Below are positions 32,970 through 46,900 of a DNA stretch of 64,000 nt, piece by piece (position 1 is the first letter of the stretch; the number at the start of each line of letters is the position of its first letter). A model generated the notes under the pieces. It ran no database searches. It had not been told where the DNA came from and worked only from the letters and a program-made list of their open reading frames with translations. The stretch covers positions 13,352,509 through 13,416,508 of the forward strand of contig OZ022257.1 in NCBI GenBank assembly GCA_963978905.1, written 5' to 3'. The translations under genes and the position numbers were made by a program. Origin of the DNA: Trichostrongylus colubriformis (lineage: Eukaryota; Nematoda; Chromadorea; Rhabditida; Trichostrongylidae).

Positions 32970-35900
32970 CAACTAATGTATATCTCATCCTTTTCGTCTA
33001 ATCTTTGCTACCGTTTGTTTACTTAGATGCAGGGTATTTTTCTCGCTCGTAGTTGCGGACAGAATTGCACTGGAAAGCCGTAAAATCAGATCCCACTCAA
33101 AATCGATTCAAGTGGCATTCGAAGTGACACATGGACACATAGAATCTCGTGTTTATGCATAACAGGAAAACGAAGCAACTCCAGCTGTTCGTCGAGTTAT
33201 TTCAGTGTTACACTTCGGAATTTTTTGTTTCTCCTAAAACTTCCACGGCACATCTGGGGCCCTTTGGACTGTCGGTTTCATGGCTTCATTCATGGTGTGA
33301 GCTTGAGTTTTACGAAAATATTCTCTGAACCCAATCGGTAGACCAGTTTAGGCCACCAGTTACCAAAGTTACCAAAGAGTTACCAGTGGGATAAGACATT
33401 AAAACTGAAGAAATTGTCCGAAAATTTTTTATGATTTAAATTCCTCTCAAAATCACTTCACTAGTTATAGTACATGAACAAAAACACGAAAAAGAACCAG
33501 GAAATTTCCTTTTTTGTATTGGAGAAATAGAAAAACGGGTCGACAGCAGCTTGTTTAAGCTCCCGCCGAATACTAACAAGTGTCGGCGGGAAAAGAGCAT
33601 TTCAAATTCTCGTGCCCTGTGCCAGTTTGCTTCCCACTCTGCGTCCCCGATCACGTGACCATTGCCACTTCGTACCTACAGCCCTCGTGTCCGCGCCCAC
33701 TCGGACACACCACCCTGTTTGACGTCACTTTGAGGAGCTTTATCTCAGCTGAACTCGTAACTTATCGCGTAAAACTTTGCATACGGCCCTTAGTAAGCAA
33801 ATAGAACATAAATGGAATGCAAGCTCAGGTTTCGGCGAGCGATTCTTGGAAAGAGAGCTCGAACATATACACCCCTCTGCCTCGCGTCCATGGATAAAAC
33901 ATCGGATTGGCGGCTACTAGCAAGCCGTCATTGTGTGCTACTACACCAGCGACGTCTCCTGGTTAATAATTAAACCAGGAAAAATTTGGAAATCGACCTT
34001 TGTGGGCGAAACAAAGCCTTTTCTCATTTTCTATGATGCGTGAAGAGCCCAAGAGCGTGAAACAGAGTCATCTAAAATGTTTTCCATGCGAGACCCCATC
34101 TGTCGGCTTTGTTTAGGCTTAGACAGGTGCAAAGTGGGTGCCGTGGATTCACTAATTCTGTTGCATTGCACTTTACAATCAGCTCTTGGAGGTGAGGGTC
34201 CATGGGTACATTTTTATCGTTAAAAATAAAAATGTCGCAGTAACTGAAACGTCAGGTCACGTTCAGTCGGGTGCGAGTTCATTAGCGTCCGTTGAGGCTG
34301 AAGAATTCCCGGCCATCCGCCCCCTTGCCGCTTTTCCTCCGCAAGATTTGATTTTTCCCTCCCTTATTCGATATTCACTGTGACGATCCGCAAATCATCT
34401 CATTCGTACTTCACATCTCCCCTTCAAAACATCAGCATTCCTATAGGATTTTCCCCATTTCGCATACCCTAAACTGGCAGCTTATTTTTTCCCTTATGGA
34501 CACGACGGGTCGCTAGAGAATAACAATTAGCTGGCGTCTTCTCAGCCAGCGGCTTCCATTTTGCTTCCGAAAATTTCCAAAAATCTGCAGAGGCGCCTCA
34601 CGTATTCATGGTATCGCGGGTAGGGCCAAAACTTGTGTCATGGAAATTTTTTTTTTTGGAAATACGATCCCCCAGGCTACCTCACTGAGGCAGAAGATCA
34701 TCGAGTCGATAACCATAGAATTTCTATCCAGTGTACAAACTATGATTATCGATCAGTGATCTTTTTATGATCGCTTGGCCGGTCTAGAATTTTCGTGAAA
34801 ATTCGCGAATGTCGAGTATTGCCTGAGGAATTTCATAATCCGAGCCATCCCTTTCCCACCCAAATTAAGGTCATCTGCTCGTACCTAGCCATGATCACAG
34901 GCTCTACCTAGGTGGACCATATAGCTTCTTTAAAGACACCAAAAGGGGGCAATTTTGGCCTACGGTAGAACAGACGTAGTGTGGACGAGTTCAAGTGGCC
35001 GCCATTGCACAAACTCCCCAATTTGACGCCGTGGCATGGTGCCATGAAAGATGTTTCTTTTATGAATTTGCTTCTTCCTTTTACTTTTTCCCTTTATTCT
35101 TTCTTACACTGTTTCTAGATGTACTTACATGAATGCTAATGTAGTTGGGAATGGCCACTCCACTGCGCTGGGAGTCAGGTGCTACAACTAATGTTGGACC
35201 GCGGCCAGTCTCCTACAGCGGGCAACTCGGAAAGTCAGTGCGATGGTGCGAATGAGGCGCGAATACACACCGCAGCGATGCACTTTTGAATTCGGGTTTT
35301 TTCACCGATTATCGCTTCTAACCTTCTGCGTTCGTTACAAAATGCTCATTTCTTTGTATTTTTCTCTTGTTTTGGACCCCTTCCGGTTCCTTTAAAGACC
35401 GTATCGCCCTTGGCTATCCGCTTTCTTCTCCGAGGCATCCGAGACTTTTTCGGATTTTTAAGAACGTCCTTTTGCCACGACAGCCGGGAGGAAGAAAACT
35501 GGAATCCGATGGGATGGAAGAACATCAGCATTGTCGAATCACATTCTCCTGGGAATGTGCCCGCGTCAGAGCTCTCGACTTTGACAGATAACTTGCTAAT
35601 GATTCGCGCTTTGACATTCGACGAATTCCACCAATCGTTAAAAGGGATACGGGGGAAGTCCGCTCCATTTTTTCAGTGGTCTTTTCACCTTTTAGTACTT
35701 CATAGGCAACCTCATTAGGCCTCTTTCTGAGATCTCAGAAATTTTTAGAATTTTTTCAAAAAGATTCAAAAAATTCGAAGGATTCACGAAGGGGATTTTG
35801 ATGAATTTGGTTCCCTTATAAGATTCCCTGCCAGTCCTTGTCCTTTTGTCTGTGACGGTCTTTCGAAATTCCCTCGGATCTTCACCTGAACCTCATCGTT

Positions 35901-37929
35901 TCAATGTTGCTAGACCTCATTCAGCGTTTTTTGAGATCCCTCTCCCATTTCTCTCACAGATGTTTCCCGCGGCTGTGTGACTTGATGAATCGTAGTGTTC
36001 CCATGGGGAATTCTCCTATGGCGCCGCGTGTTAGTCGCCCGTCCCTCCCATATTGGCAATATTTATCCTCTAAAAGCCGTTGCGGCAGATGTTTACTGAT
36101 GGCTGGTTATTACGAAGATGCTCCCCCACTTGGCGTCAAATTCAGGTCCCATTGAAAAAGTGCCATTTTTTGAAACCATAATGGCTGTAGTTCTCAAGTA
36201 CAAGTGTTTATGTGGCGGTATGTCGTGCGTGCTTTGGATTCATAAGTTTTCATGTCCTCTCTCTCCCTGAATTTCAACGTCTTCGACATCTCATCAACAG
36301 ATGTCTCCAGTTTCATTCAGCCCGCAGCAGACTAAACAGCCGGGCCCCGTTGTTGGCTTTATGTTGTGTTCAGGCAGATTTCAAGATGTTTTCGTTGGCA
36401 GCGGCTGTAACACAGTTTTGTGCTGTCGCCTCACTGAATTAGACCGCAATTCACTGGCGCGTTTTCCGAATTTTATTAGTTTTTCACAAACTCATAGCAT
36501 CGTCGTCGTCATCAGCGGTCATTCATGTTCTTTTTCTCATTTTTTGTGCTGATGCTCGAATTCTTTTCCATAATACACTCTCAAGAGTGGGCGTTGCATT
36601 ACAATCAGGGTCAATCACCTTGTTCTAAGCATCAGCACAAACTTTTTTCTGAAGAATTAGCAACATGGCGGCTCAAAAGTATTTGCTATGTAACAATTTA
36701 ACCTTCAAAAACAGATACATATACCGGGGAGAAGGTGAACAGCGAGTTCGCGGAAAATTACATTTCTTGAATTACTGAAAACTTGGGTTACTACTGCTTT
36801 TTTCGCTTCCAGCTACAGCACCATAAGGACAGTGAGAGGGGTAATGTGAGTGATGAGAACTCTTGATGTAAGTAACCCAAATAAAAGCTGCGGATCTATA
36901 AAAATTACATGTGGCAAAATTACAGGCAAGGGGAGCGCCTCTCAGCTTTTAAGATCGTGTCTTTTTAAACGGTTGTCCGCCGCCCCATATTCTAGCCCAG
37001 CCGCCCACTCCTTTTAAGAACCAATGACGGGAAGAAGGTCTTAATTCACTGGTTTTTGACCGTATTGTTCCGTTTTTTTTTCTTCAATTTCATACTACTG
37101 AACATCTCGGCTTTCAAATCCAGTAGCCTTTTCACATTCGGCACCAATCATCCATATCACCGCCTTTAAGCACAGTATCATTTCAACAAATGAGACCCCC
37201 TCCTGCATAGAGCCTGACACGATTCCGTGATCGTGAACTTCCCAACTGAGGCTTAACCCTGACATCTTCTCTTCCTCCCCTATTTTGATTGGATTGTACA
37301 ACGAATCGTTGAAAATTCCATAGAAGGGTCCACTGTTGTCACAGCGAACTAAGTTATGGGCCATTGTGTCTAGCCTTGGCCACGATTCGAACCTACCCGA
37401 TGTTCTACGAAATCGTGTGCTTGCACGTTGCTTTGATATTTCTATACCGACATATTCAGCGCGGGATTTTTAGTTATCAAGTGACTGCGTTAGCATCAAA
37501 TAGAACATGGGAAGAAAATTTCGTCGCTTCATTCTCAAGGACCTGGCAAACTTAGAGTGTAATAGAATCAACTGTGCTGACGTATGCAACCGCAGACACT
37601 TCTTTTCATTATAATCTTTGCATCTTCTTTTCATCTTTCATTCATTGTTAGAGAAATTCACGAAATTCCACCTGAATCTGTTGCATTTTCCCGGATTTTC
37701 GAATTCTGCACTGAACCGAGGAACTTTTCCGTCTGTTTTTGCATTTTTTTGCTCTTCTAATTATCTGATTTCGAGAGAAAGTATAATCATGGAATACGAG
37801 CTCTTGAAGTCGAGTGGTCTGCTGAATTCCTCCAACTCTCGGACTTTCGAGATCCTTCCGTATACTCTCATCCAGTAGTTGTTATGCCAAACTCGCCATG
37901 ATTTAACTCTCACATTCCTTTCTTTTCAG
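32970..37929. other. Intergenic; partial MITE-A remnant at about 33575-33815
   Basis: No gene supported. 33700-33815 matches the MITE-A right half (CGCGTAAAACTTTGCATACG, then AGCAAATAGAACATAAATGG). The remainder has only short ORFs without recognisable motifs. A TAGGTTCGAATCG sequence on the minus strand near 37382-37394 resembles a B box but has no matching tRNA fold. Confidence 0.45.
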
Positions 37930-37936
37930 GTGAACA
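37920..37936 (+). promoter_or_regulatory. Probable spliced-leader acceptor of the transporter gene
   Basis: TTCTTTTCAG ending at 37929 precedes the ATG at 37937 by 7 bases. No upstream exon was found. Confidence 0.6.
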
Positions 37937-40900
37937 ATGGGTAGTTTTCTGCGTAAGAAAACAGTCAGTGAGAAGTTCTTACGTCATTCAGAATTCAACA
38001 GAGCATTAGGTCTTCCATTAACAGTAGCCTTAGGTGAGTTATGAGACATTTTTGGTTTCATGGCAGTTTCCATCGCCTACTTAATAACAGCACATTACGA
38101 TCGTGATTATATGGCAAGTTAAATGGGTGAAATTGAAAAGAGTCGCTGTACAGAACGTATTTCTACTGAGTCCGAGGGAAAATGCAGTGAAAGACGTCTT
38201 TCGGGCTATTTACTATTTCTTACGTCCTATTGGGCGGTGTAGTGGCATGTGGCGCAACTCCCAATCCCATGGTCAGGGATCGAATCTTCCATTGCAACGG
38301 GGCTTTTGTTGCCCTTTGGGATAGGTGAATTGATAACGGACACGTCTGAAAGAATTTAAGCACGGTTTTGAACATAGGCAAGCGCCCCTCATTCACTCGG
38401 GCATAGTCATGAATTCTTAGGATTTCACATTTCAACGGAAGTCGTTCGAGAAGTCAGAAAAATCCTCTTCAGCTAATCATGTCCGAATAAACAGACGAAC
38501 AGGAAATTTGATGGGGAAAACGCTGAAGCGTTGAGTTTTTCGTGGCCAACACCCTTCGAGCAACTAGATTTCACCAACGCTGTTCAATGCTATCATTGCA
38601 CGGAGGACGTAACCCACTCACTGGATTTCTGGAAAGTTTCTAAATTTCAGGGATGGAAAGAGTAAACTGGGGCTTTTACCATTTCATACGGTGGCTATAA
38701 CTTGTTTCAAATCTTTTGAATGCTATTCAACTTCATGTACTTCAAATCATGAAGGCGACAAAAATGTGCTGTTGTGGGGAAGCAAAAGAATACGGTGGTG
38801 TAGACGTATCAGGAGATGCCTAGCTGTTCTGCTTTCAGTATGTGCTACATCCATTCCACTGCTGATTTTCGTTCTGATGCCTTTCTCGTTAACCACTTTG
38901 GCCGGTCCTTCGACGTTGATCGCTGTTCTGGTGACGTTCTTGGTGGTTTTGATGTCATGTGAGTGGTTCCGAGAAGATTATTGGTTTCAATACCCCCTTA
39001 TTACATTCTCGTGGCTAATCCTTTATCCCAAAGAACGCTAGATAGCGATTATTTATAAACTATACTCAAATTATAGATATTTATTAAATCTACTACAAGT
39101 AATTGAGGAGCTGGTGACTGTTTGCACGCACTCTCACTCACAAGGCGTGAGTATCAAATCCCTCATTATTGCCCGCCCAGGTCAACCAAGCCTTCCAACT
39201 CTTTGGGGTAGGTGAATTGGTGCAACTGAGACCATGCTTTTGGTGGGGCTAGAATGCGCGGCGCATCTCAGTGAGGGATTAATTGTCGTCGAAAACTTCA
39301 CCCATAGGGAATAGAGCGCAGAAAAATGCGATTCTCTGTTACTCATATACATATTCATGGCGTATTTGCTTGATAAGGGCTGCATGCGAGGTTTCACGCG
39401 GAAAAATGAGAATACGGCTAAGATACAGCTCCTCAAAGTGGAGGGGCCGCCGAGTAAGTGTCGTCACCCGTCGTTCGCCGCTATTGAGAACGTAGAGTGG
39501 GACTGTTTACGTAACTTTTCGTTCCTAAAACGCGTCTCCGACCACGGCGTACGACGGACGAGGCGTTTACTCGGAGGCCCCGCCCACCCGGGTGGTGCTG
39601 TATCTCGGCCAGATTCACATTTTTCGCGGGCGAATAGAACATATACATATGGGTAACACAAAAACTAATTTTTCCGTGGACGATTCCTCTAAGCAAATGC
39701 AACATGAATATAGATGGATAACAAAAAACTCATTTTTCCGTGCACTATTCAGTTAATTGGCTTCTATAAATCATTTTCGCCATTGTCCTTTTGTGAAAAT
39801 CTTCGAAAACATTTCCACAAAGTTGCATCTAGACGAGAGGAAGCCTTCGTCACTGTAGCTGGATCAGTTGTATGCCTCAGATTCAAACTTGTAAGTAAAG
39901 GAATGACCTGAAATAATCATGCTAGCTCCTAGAAAAGGTTTTGGTCATTTTCGATTTATCGGTGATTGGAGAAAGGTACTCACAAAACTCAATTCTCAAA
40001 AAAAAATTCGCCCACCACGGTAACGCCATCTCAGCGCTTCAGCGACTCGAAGCCACTCGAGCATGAATTCTGCATACGTCCGAACTACTAAGTCCAAGGT
40101 AGGTTAGATAAAATAAAAATAAGGAGAATCATGCAGGTTTTGATTATGTAATCTATAACAGGGAGTTTAGAGGCCATTTCGCGAAAACCAGATGGAGCGA
40201 CTCACCTTCTTAGGAGAGTGGATTCTGGGTAACTATCAAGGTTGCACCTTTTCGCCCACCACGGTAACGCCATCTCAACGCTTCAGCGACTCGAAGCACT
40301 CCAACGCCACCCACTTGGCGCCCTTATTGGTCAACTGAGCAACGCCGTGATAGCGCACCTTGACGTTGACAATCCATTTCCCGACGCCTGGCAGGGCGTG
40401 GCCTACGGACTTGAGTGAGTGGCGAGAGTGAGAGTACGTGGCGAAAGTGGGAGAGTGTGGCGGGGTGAGAGAGATCGACATACGTGCACGCAATTCCGTA
40501 GGCCTCGCCCTGCCAGGCGTTGGGAAATGGACTGTAGTTACCCAAGGATCTACTCTTCAAAAGATGTAAGTCGAGCTGTCTGGTTATCGCGAATTATCGC
40601 GAATATTCCCTTAACAAAGCAGGAGCGGACGTTCAAATCTCGTCGGTACTGAGCATCTTCAGTCAGTACCTGCTGCATGAGACAAATGCGGTATTGACAT
40701 TTACAGCCGTTCATATGGCCGAATTATCGTGTTCTCTGCCGAAAAACTGTGTCCTCTATCAGTTCTCCTTTGCCGCGTTGGGCGAACTGCCAGCATTTCT
40801 TGCCGGGTGGACTGCTGTTCTGGATGCGGTCTGTATCACGACAATTCTCTGCAGAGCATGGAGCGAACATGTGGTACGTATGACTTTTTCCGTCTGCCTT

Positions 40901-43900
40901 TCCCACATTTCCCGCAGTGTTGCTTCCAGAATCTTCTTTTCCGACGTTACTTACAACAATTTATGTCGTTGTCATTGTTTCATCGCGATTCTCGAATGTG
41001 GATTATTAGCGACGAGTACGACTTCACGGCTCTACTGGGCGCTCTAATGTCAGTGTTCATTCTGTGCTGCAATCTGCGGGTCAGTTTATTTTGCAGGCCA
41101 TGAAATTTGTGATTATTGATATTTTTGAATTTTGATAACCGCCACAGCCCGCGACGCGAAAATTGTTATAAGTATGCACGGCAAGAGCTTCGGTATCGGA
41201 CTGCCGCCGAGTGAGAGGCAAATCACCCTCAGTCACGAAATTTTGAAGTGCGCTCTGCCCTCCGACACTGCCCTTCAAATGTGGTTTGGCGGGAATTCAG
41301 ACATTTGTTCTTTCTTCAATTTTTCGATTTCTGCATTGGAACAAAGAAAATTTCTCGACTTTTTTTGAGTCTCTGTTCATGTACTCCATCTGGTAGAGCG
41401 GTTTTAGGAGTCCTGCGTAATACCGAAGCTTTTACCCATAATTCAGCATACTTGTAACAATAGTGATTATTTCTTTTTCATACAAAATTTGTTGGATAGT
41501 CTAAAAAGTTTTTTCGTATTTTTAAAAACCGCTTTTTCTCACAACGGAATAAATCTGACCAGGAACTCTGTGCAAGCTCACCATGTCATCATTAAAGGAT
41601 CCTATTCGTATATAAGTAGTTTACTGGAGGTCTGAGTCGAATACATAGCAATTCCTCATGCAATCAGATTGCGTGGCGCATCCGACCAACCCCTTTATTC
41701 TTCATCCTCAATACTCTCCAGAAAAGAATTAGCAATGAAATCATTTGGAAATGCATTCATTTCCCGCTACTATTTTTCTCGTTGTATTTATTCCGTGATG
41801 AGAGGAGATCTGGATGTGTTTACTGTCGTTTTGTTTATCTTATTAATGGCTAAAATTCGTTTTTACCACATTGTTTATCGCCACGACTCCAAGATGAATA
41901 TGGCAATAACAATAATAGGGGGTAGCGATGGTGAGCATAAAGGCATTCTATGCGCACTTGACAAATGTAGCCGCACAGGGTAAAATGGGATTGCTATGGT
42001 TTTTCTGCCAGTGTATGAATGTGGTGCGGTCCTTTCAGTTAATATATCCTTTTCCTTCTGACCAGAATCTGAAGGAATCGTTTGCGAAGATCTAACTCCT
42101 TCTGTTACCCATACATTTATCTTGCTTTGCTTGCTGAGACCTGTATGCAAAGTTTCACGCAAAAAAAACAAGACTTCAGCAGAGATTGAGATGAGAATCC
42201 AGACATAGCTCCTTTGTAACGTCGAGCAGGGTGGGGCGTCCGAGGGGCACGGCTACGATGAGAGTTCTGGAAACAAAGAAGCGACGGTCACATGGTCAGA
42301 GACGCAGGGTGAAAAGAAATCAACGTTGAGGGCGAAAACTTAAACTGCGCTCTGCCCGTTGACGACTGTTAAAATATTGTTCGAAGGGAAATTTAAAGAG
42401 TTGCTCTTCTTCAAGTTTTTCAATTTCTACTTTGACAAGGGAAATTTTCCACTTCCTCTCGTGTTTCTCTTCACGTTTTGTACCTACTAGAGCGATTCTG
42501 AAAGAAAAAGAGATCATAGAATGTCCGTGGACGATTCCTTCAAATCTGAATGAATCTCCTAGATACATATACCTGTAATATGCTCTCTTCGTTTCGTTGA
42601 TACCTCACCAGTTTCCATGTCCGATAAGATCAGTACAGAGACAAATTGCAGGAGTAGGAAGTGAATTATGCTTCTGTTCAGGGAATCACTCAAAAATTGA
42701 TCTTTTCAGGTTGTAGGTACCATATCATTTTGTCTGATTGTGGTCGCGGTTTTGATGACGGCAAGCTGTACGATGGTCGGCTTCTTCCATGCAGATCCAC
42801 AAAATTGGATCGACGCCAATTTTTTCAGCTTTGGATTTGAAGGCGTAAGTTCATGATACCCCTGTGACTTTCTTGTGATGTCACATTTCATCGGAAAGCT
42901 CAGTAATTATGTGGAATTGTGAGCACTTACAGAATGAAAAAGTTAATGGGGAACTGAGACGTCAAAGGAACGTTGTATGTGAGGTCTACCCGCTAGGGAC
43001 TATGGTGAGGGAAGTGATATACTGTAAGCTCCTAAAATGGGTTGGGATGCTTTCCTCTCATTCTAAAAGCGTCACTTACTCATTTCATTTTTTATATTGA
43101 ATCTTTCGTGTTTTAAATTAGGAGATTGTGGTCGCAGTTGATTCACAGGTGTACGAAACTTCGCTGCTTAGATTTATAGATAAAATACGTAAAGCGTCTA
43201 CAAGACATGTAAGGCACCAGAAGGGGTGTAGTGGTCGATTGTGAAGTGTGAAACAGATACAAGGTGATACGGTAGTGACGATAGTAATTTAAAAAACACG
43301 AGAAATGGGATTTGTAATCTCTCCGTTGAGTCCTTATTTCTGCGTGGTCCATAATTGACTTATTGGTCTGAGCAGCGTGAAGCAGTGATGTGTGGCGGTC
43401 ATACGTGCCGCGTGACCCCCTCATTTGTGGAGGGACCTCTGGTGTCCGCCGTCAGCGTAAATGTGGAACCCTAGCGCTCATATGATGGTTATTTTTTCTC
43501 CCAAATTACAGCTAGCTGTTACCTTTTGAGCTTCCCGCAAGTACCAGTGAGTACCAATTCTCCAAGGAGCTACGAAAAACACCATTAGAAGTACGATGAG
43601 TATGGAGCAGCTTTGTCTGGCATGAAGAAGAATCAGGCTTATTGTCAGGACCCTTTGGCAAATTCTGGAAAAGGCTGATAACGAGTGATTGGATAGAGGA
43701 AGATGTTGTTGATGTGTTTCACGGCTCTATGTACAATGTGCTTATCCCTTTTACGATGGATGTTTTTCGTGGTTCTGGTGAAAACCTAATTTCCATTGCT
43801 CGAGTAGTGAAGAGTATGTGGCAAAACAGGAACCCAAATTGCAAAAATCAAAGCTGCAGCGAAAGACTCGGGTAGTCACAGAGGGCTAGGGAAGCATGAA

Positions 43901-46900
43901 TGTTCAGTCGAGTAAGAGGGGCGATCTCCAGAATGTGGCCATCATCTAAAATTCTCATTGATTTTTAAAGTTGGCAAATTGGAAAGCAAAATATCGGAGG
44001 CGTTTCTTCGAGTAAATTCAAATGCGAAGATGAACGAGTCGGGTAGCGCAAAGGTCCTCGAGGAGAAGATAAAGGACAGGTTGATTCTTTAGTCCGTAGG
44101 GGTGCTGAGGGCCAAATTAATAGGAGTTAGCTATGCAAAAAATAAAATTAAATTGCATAAACGATCTGTTCAGGTTCTACGAGCAGTCTGTGCATTGTCA
44201 TGCGCTTTTGCTGGTGTTGATGCTACTTCTTACCTTTTCGATGAGACAAAAAGTCCTCGTAGAAAGATGCCAGTCCTTCTGCCCACCCTGGTCACCCTTC
44301 TGTCGCTGTTCTTCTTCGTTGTGGTCATGATTTTCAGGTACGAATAGTGATTGTAAGTCATACAAGTGACGATCCTTAGCTGTAACCTCTTTTTCAGCCT
44401 TTCAACGGATGTGTCCAAGTTGTCACCTAAAGCACTTGTACCTGAACTATTTTCCGTGCTGAATATATCGGCGGCTAAGTAAGGGATTTTGAGTTTTTCA
44501 TTGAGTCTCAATGGCTTTTGCATTATTCATATCGTTTCTCGAGCCTTTCCTTTATTTCTCATAACTTATGTTTTATAAGTTTTTATCCCGGTCAAAATCG
44601 ACTAGGCAATTATTTTATTTACTATTATCTCTTCTTGCATGACAAGTGAGTCTCAATTTTTCCTGTCGTTAGCCTTTGCAAGTCTACTGAATGATCAAAC
44701 ACAACGTTCTGTTTTGCAAATTATAAACTGAAGTAAAAAAAGCTCGGAACTGAGTGGAGAGCATGGGTGAGGCTATTTACGCCGGAAAATCGCTTCTCGC
44801 CGTCGCGCTCACGGAGCCACCAGTACGACTTGCGAATCGATTGCCCTTGGGAGCCCGGCAGAGCGTGGCTGTGTCACCTACGCGCTTCCACCCATGCCAC
44901 ACTGCCTCGCTCCAAGGCTGCGATGCCCTGCCACTGACACTCGCACCCGCCGCGCCGCTCGCCGTGGCCGGCCACGCAATTTTCCGGCGTAACTAGCCTC
45001 ACCCGGAGAGCATGAATAGATGTAGGAAAACTGACCCAGCTGGGGTCCGTGTGCTCAGAGACCGTTAAATGCCGCATGATTATAAATCATCGTCCTATGA
45101 ATACCGAGACCTTCGATGGATTCCGAAGGAAATGAAATGTGCACGATCATGATGATGAACGTGCTGTGATACGTCTTCCATTTAGATCCCATCATGAAGC
45201 CGGTTTCCAGCGCATGCGGTTTGTTGCAAATTGAGTGCACGGCTTTTTTACATCATTTTTTATTCAAGAGATTTTTCACTTTTCTCATTTTATTCTGCTT
45301 TTTCGCGGGAGATTCTCCTGTCCTTCTTGCTTTTGCCAGCTTAGTTCTATAACTGACGCCATGGTGCTTCTGCATTAATTAACTGTGATTGATGATCAGA
45401 TGTCTTGAAGGCATGATAAATTTCATCATTTCAGATATATGCTGACGGTAGCCTCGGTGTGTGGTCTGTCTGGAGCCGTACTGTCATCATTTTTGCCTGG
45501 ATCCCGTATCGTGAACGCTCTTAGCACAGGTTCGGCTTAAAGTTGACCGATCGTTGAACTGCTAGTTAGAAGCAAGCTTTCAGATCGTCTTCTTCCACTA
45601 CCAGCCGATATGACACGCAGACCAGTGATGTCCGTGTTCATTTTCTTCATACTCGTCTCCTTTGGTCTGCTGATTAATCGTGACGTTCTCCTGCATTTGG
45701 CTCTACTCACGACACCTCTGAAAATGATTGCAACAGTAAGATTCAGCGCAATTCTAATTCTGCATGTCAATAAAAACCTAAAACTGCTCGCTTTGAAGTG
45801 GCTGCCCGTGTTGAAAATGAAAATGATCGTCTGATGCTATTTCCTTGTAAGCGGAAACGGTAGGGGGAAATGCCCATAGGAGAAGAAGTTTTAGGGCAGG
45901 GTGTACCGGGAGTTGCGGATTCCTCGGCAGGGGGTCGTATTGGATCGGACAGAAGGGGAGGGGGAGGCAGACCTCCAACCAGAATCTGAACTTTCGATAA
46001 GCAGATGAGGGGCGAATGCTATTTGACAGTCAATCCGTGAGAGGAAATAACAAATATCTTTTTGCTTTATGTAAGAATACATAGCAGTAAAACACATTGT
46101 AACTATACAATTACTGGTATTGTAGAGGTCAAAAAGGAGGGGGGCGTATTTGATCCTCGTACAAGAGGGTCGTGCTGGAGCGGCTATTTTCCGCGACACT
46201 TGGGAGTACTCAACTTCAGGATGGGTTAACATAATACTAACGCGATTCGGAACCTTCTTCACGACTAAGCAAGAACCTGAGTGGCTCAATGTTCACCCAC
46301 TTCCTCCCACCCCCACTCTACCCTCACTCCGGTCATTCATCACCAGTCATTTTGCATTGTTCCTTACATGTGATGATCCATTACTATTTTTCTTTGTGCA
46401 AAGATAAAGAAGAAGGCCTAAAATGCTCTTTCACCGAAGCGGACCAAAAGGTGGCTTTTTGAGGGTGGGTCCGTTGTGCAGGTCTTCGTGGGGCAACGTG
46501 AGCTTTGGGTGGGAACGAGGCGCCCTAAGTCGCACGCACGTGTCGCGTTGCGGAATTCTAGCATTCTAGCGTTCCAGGCTAGCGTAAGTTTAGAGTGTGT
46601 GGAGCCTGAAGGGGTACTGCGATGACGCCAATAAGTTATATGTTACCCAATGATCTTCCCAAGGAGATAAACCGACTATTCTGATTATCGCCAAGATCTC
46701 AGTAAGTTAGTCACTGTTTGACTGGTATTTTCCAGATTAACTAAAAAGATGAATTACTGAAAGTCAATAGTGAGAACTGCAAGTGATCGATTTTTTTAGG
46801 TTTGTCTGGTGTTTCTGCAGCACTATAGAGTGGAACCTATCGGAATTCTTCACGAGACCAGCCATTACAAGTAAGGCTCGGAAAATCATAGATTCTACCG

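Noticed and set aside
37375..37450. tRNA gene suggested by TAGGTTCGAATCG on the minus strand
   Set aside because: No A box, anticodon arm or acceptor pairing at the right distance.
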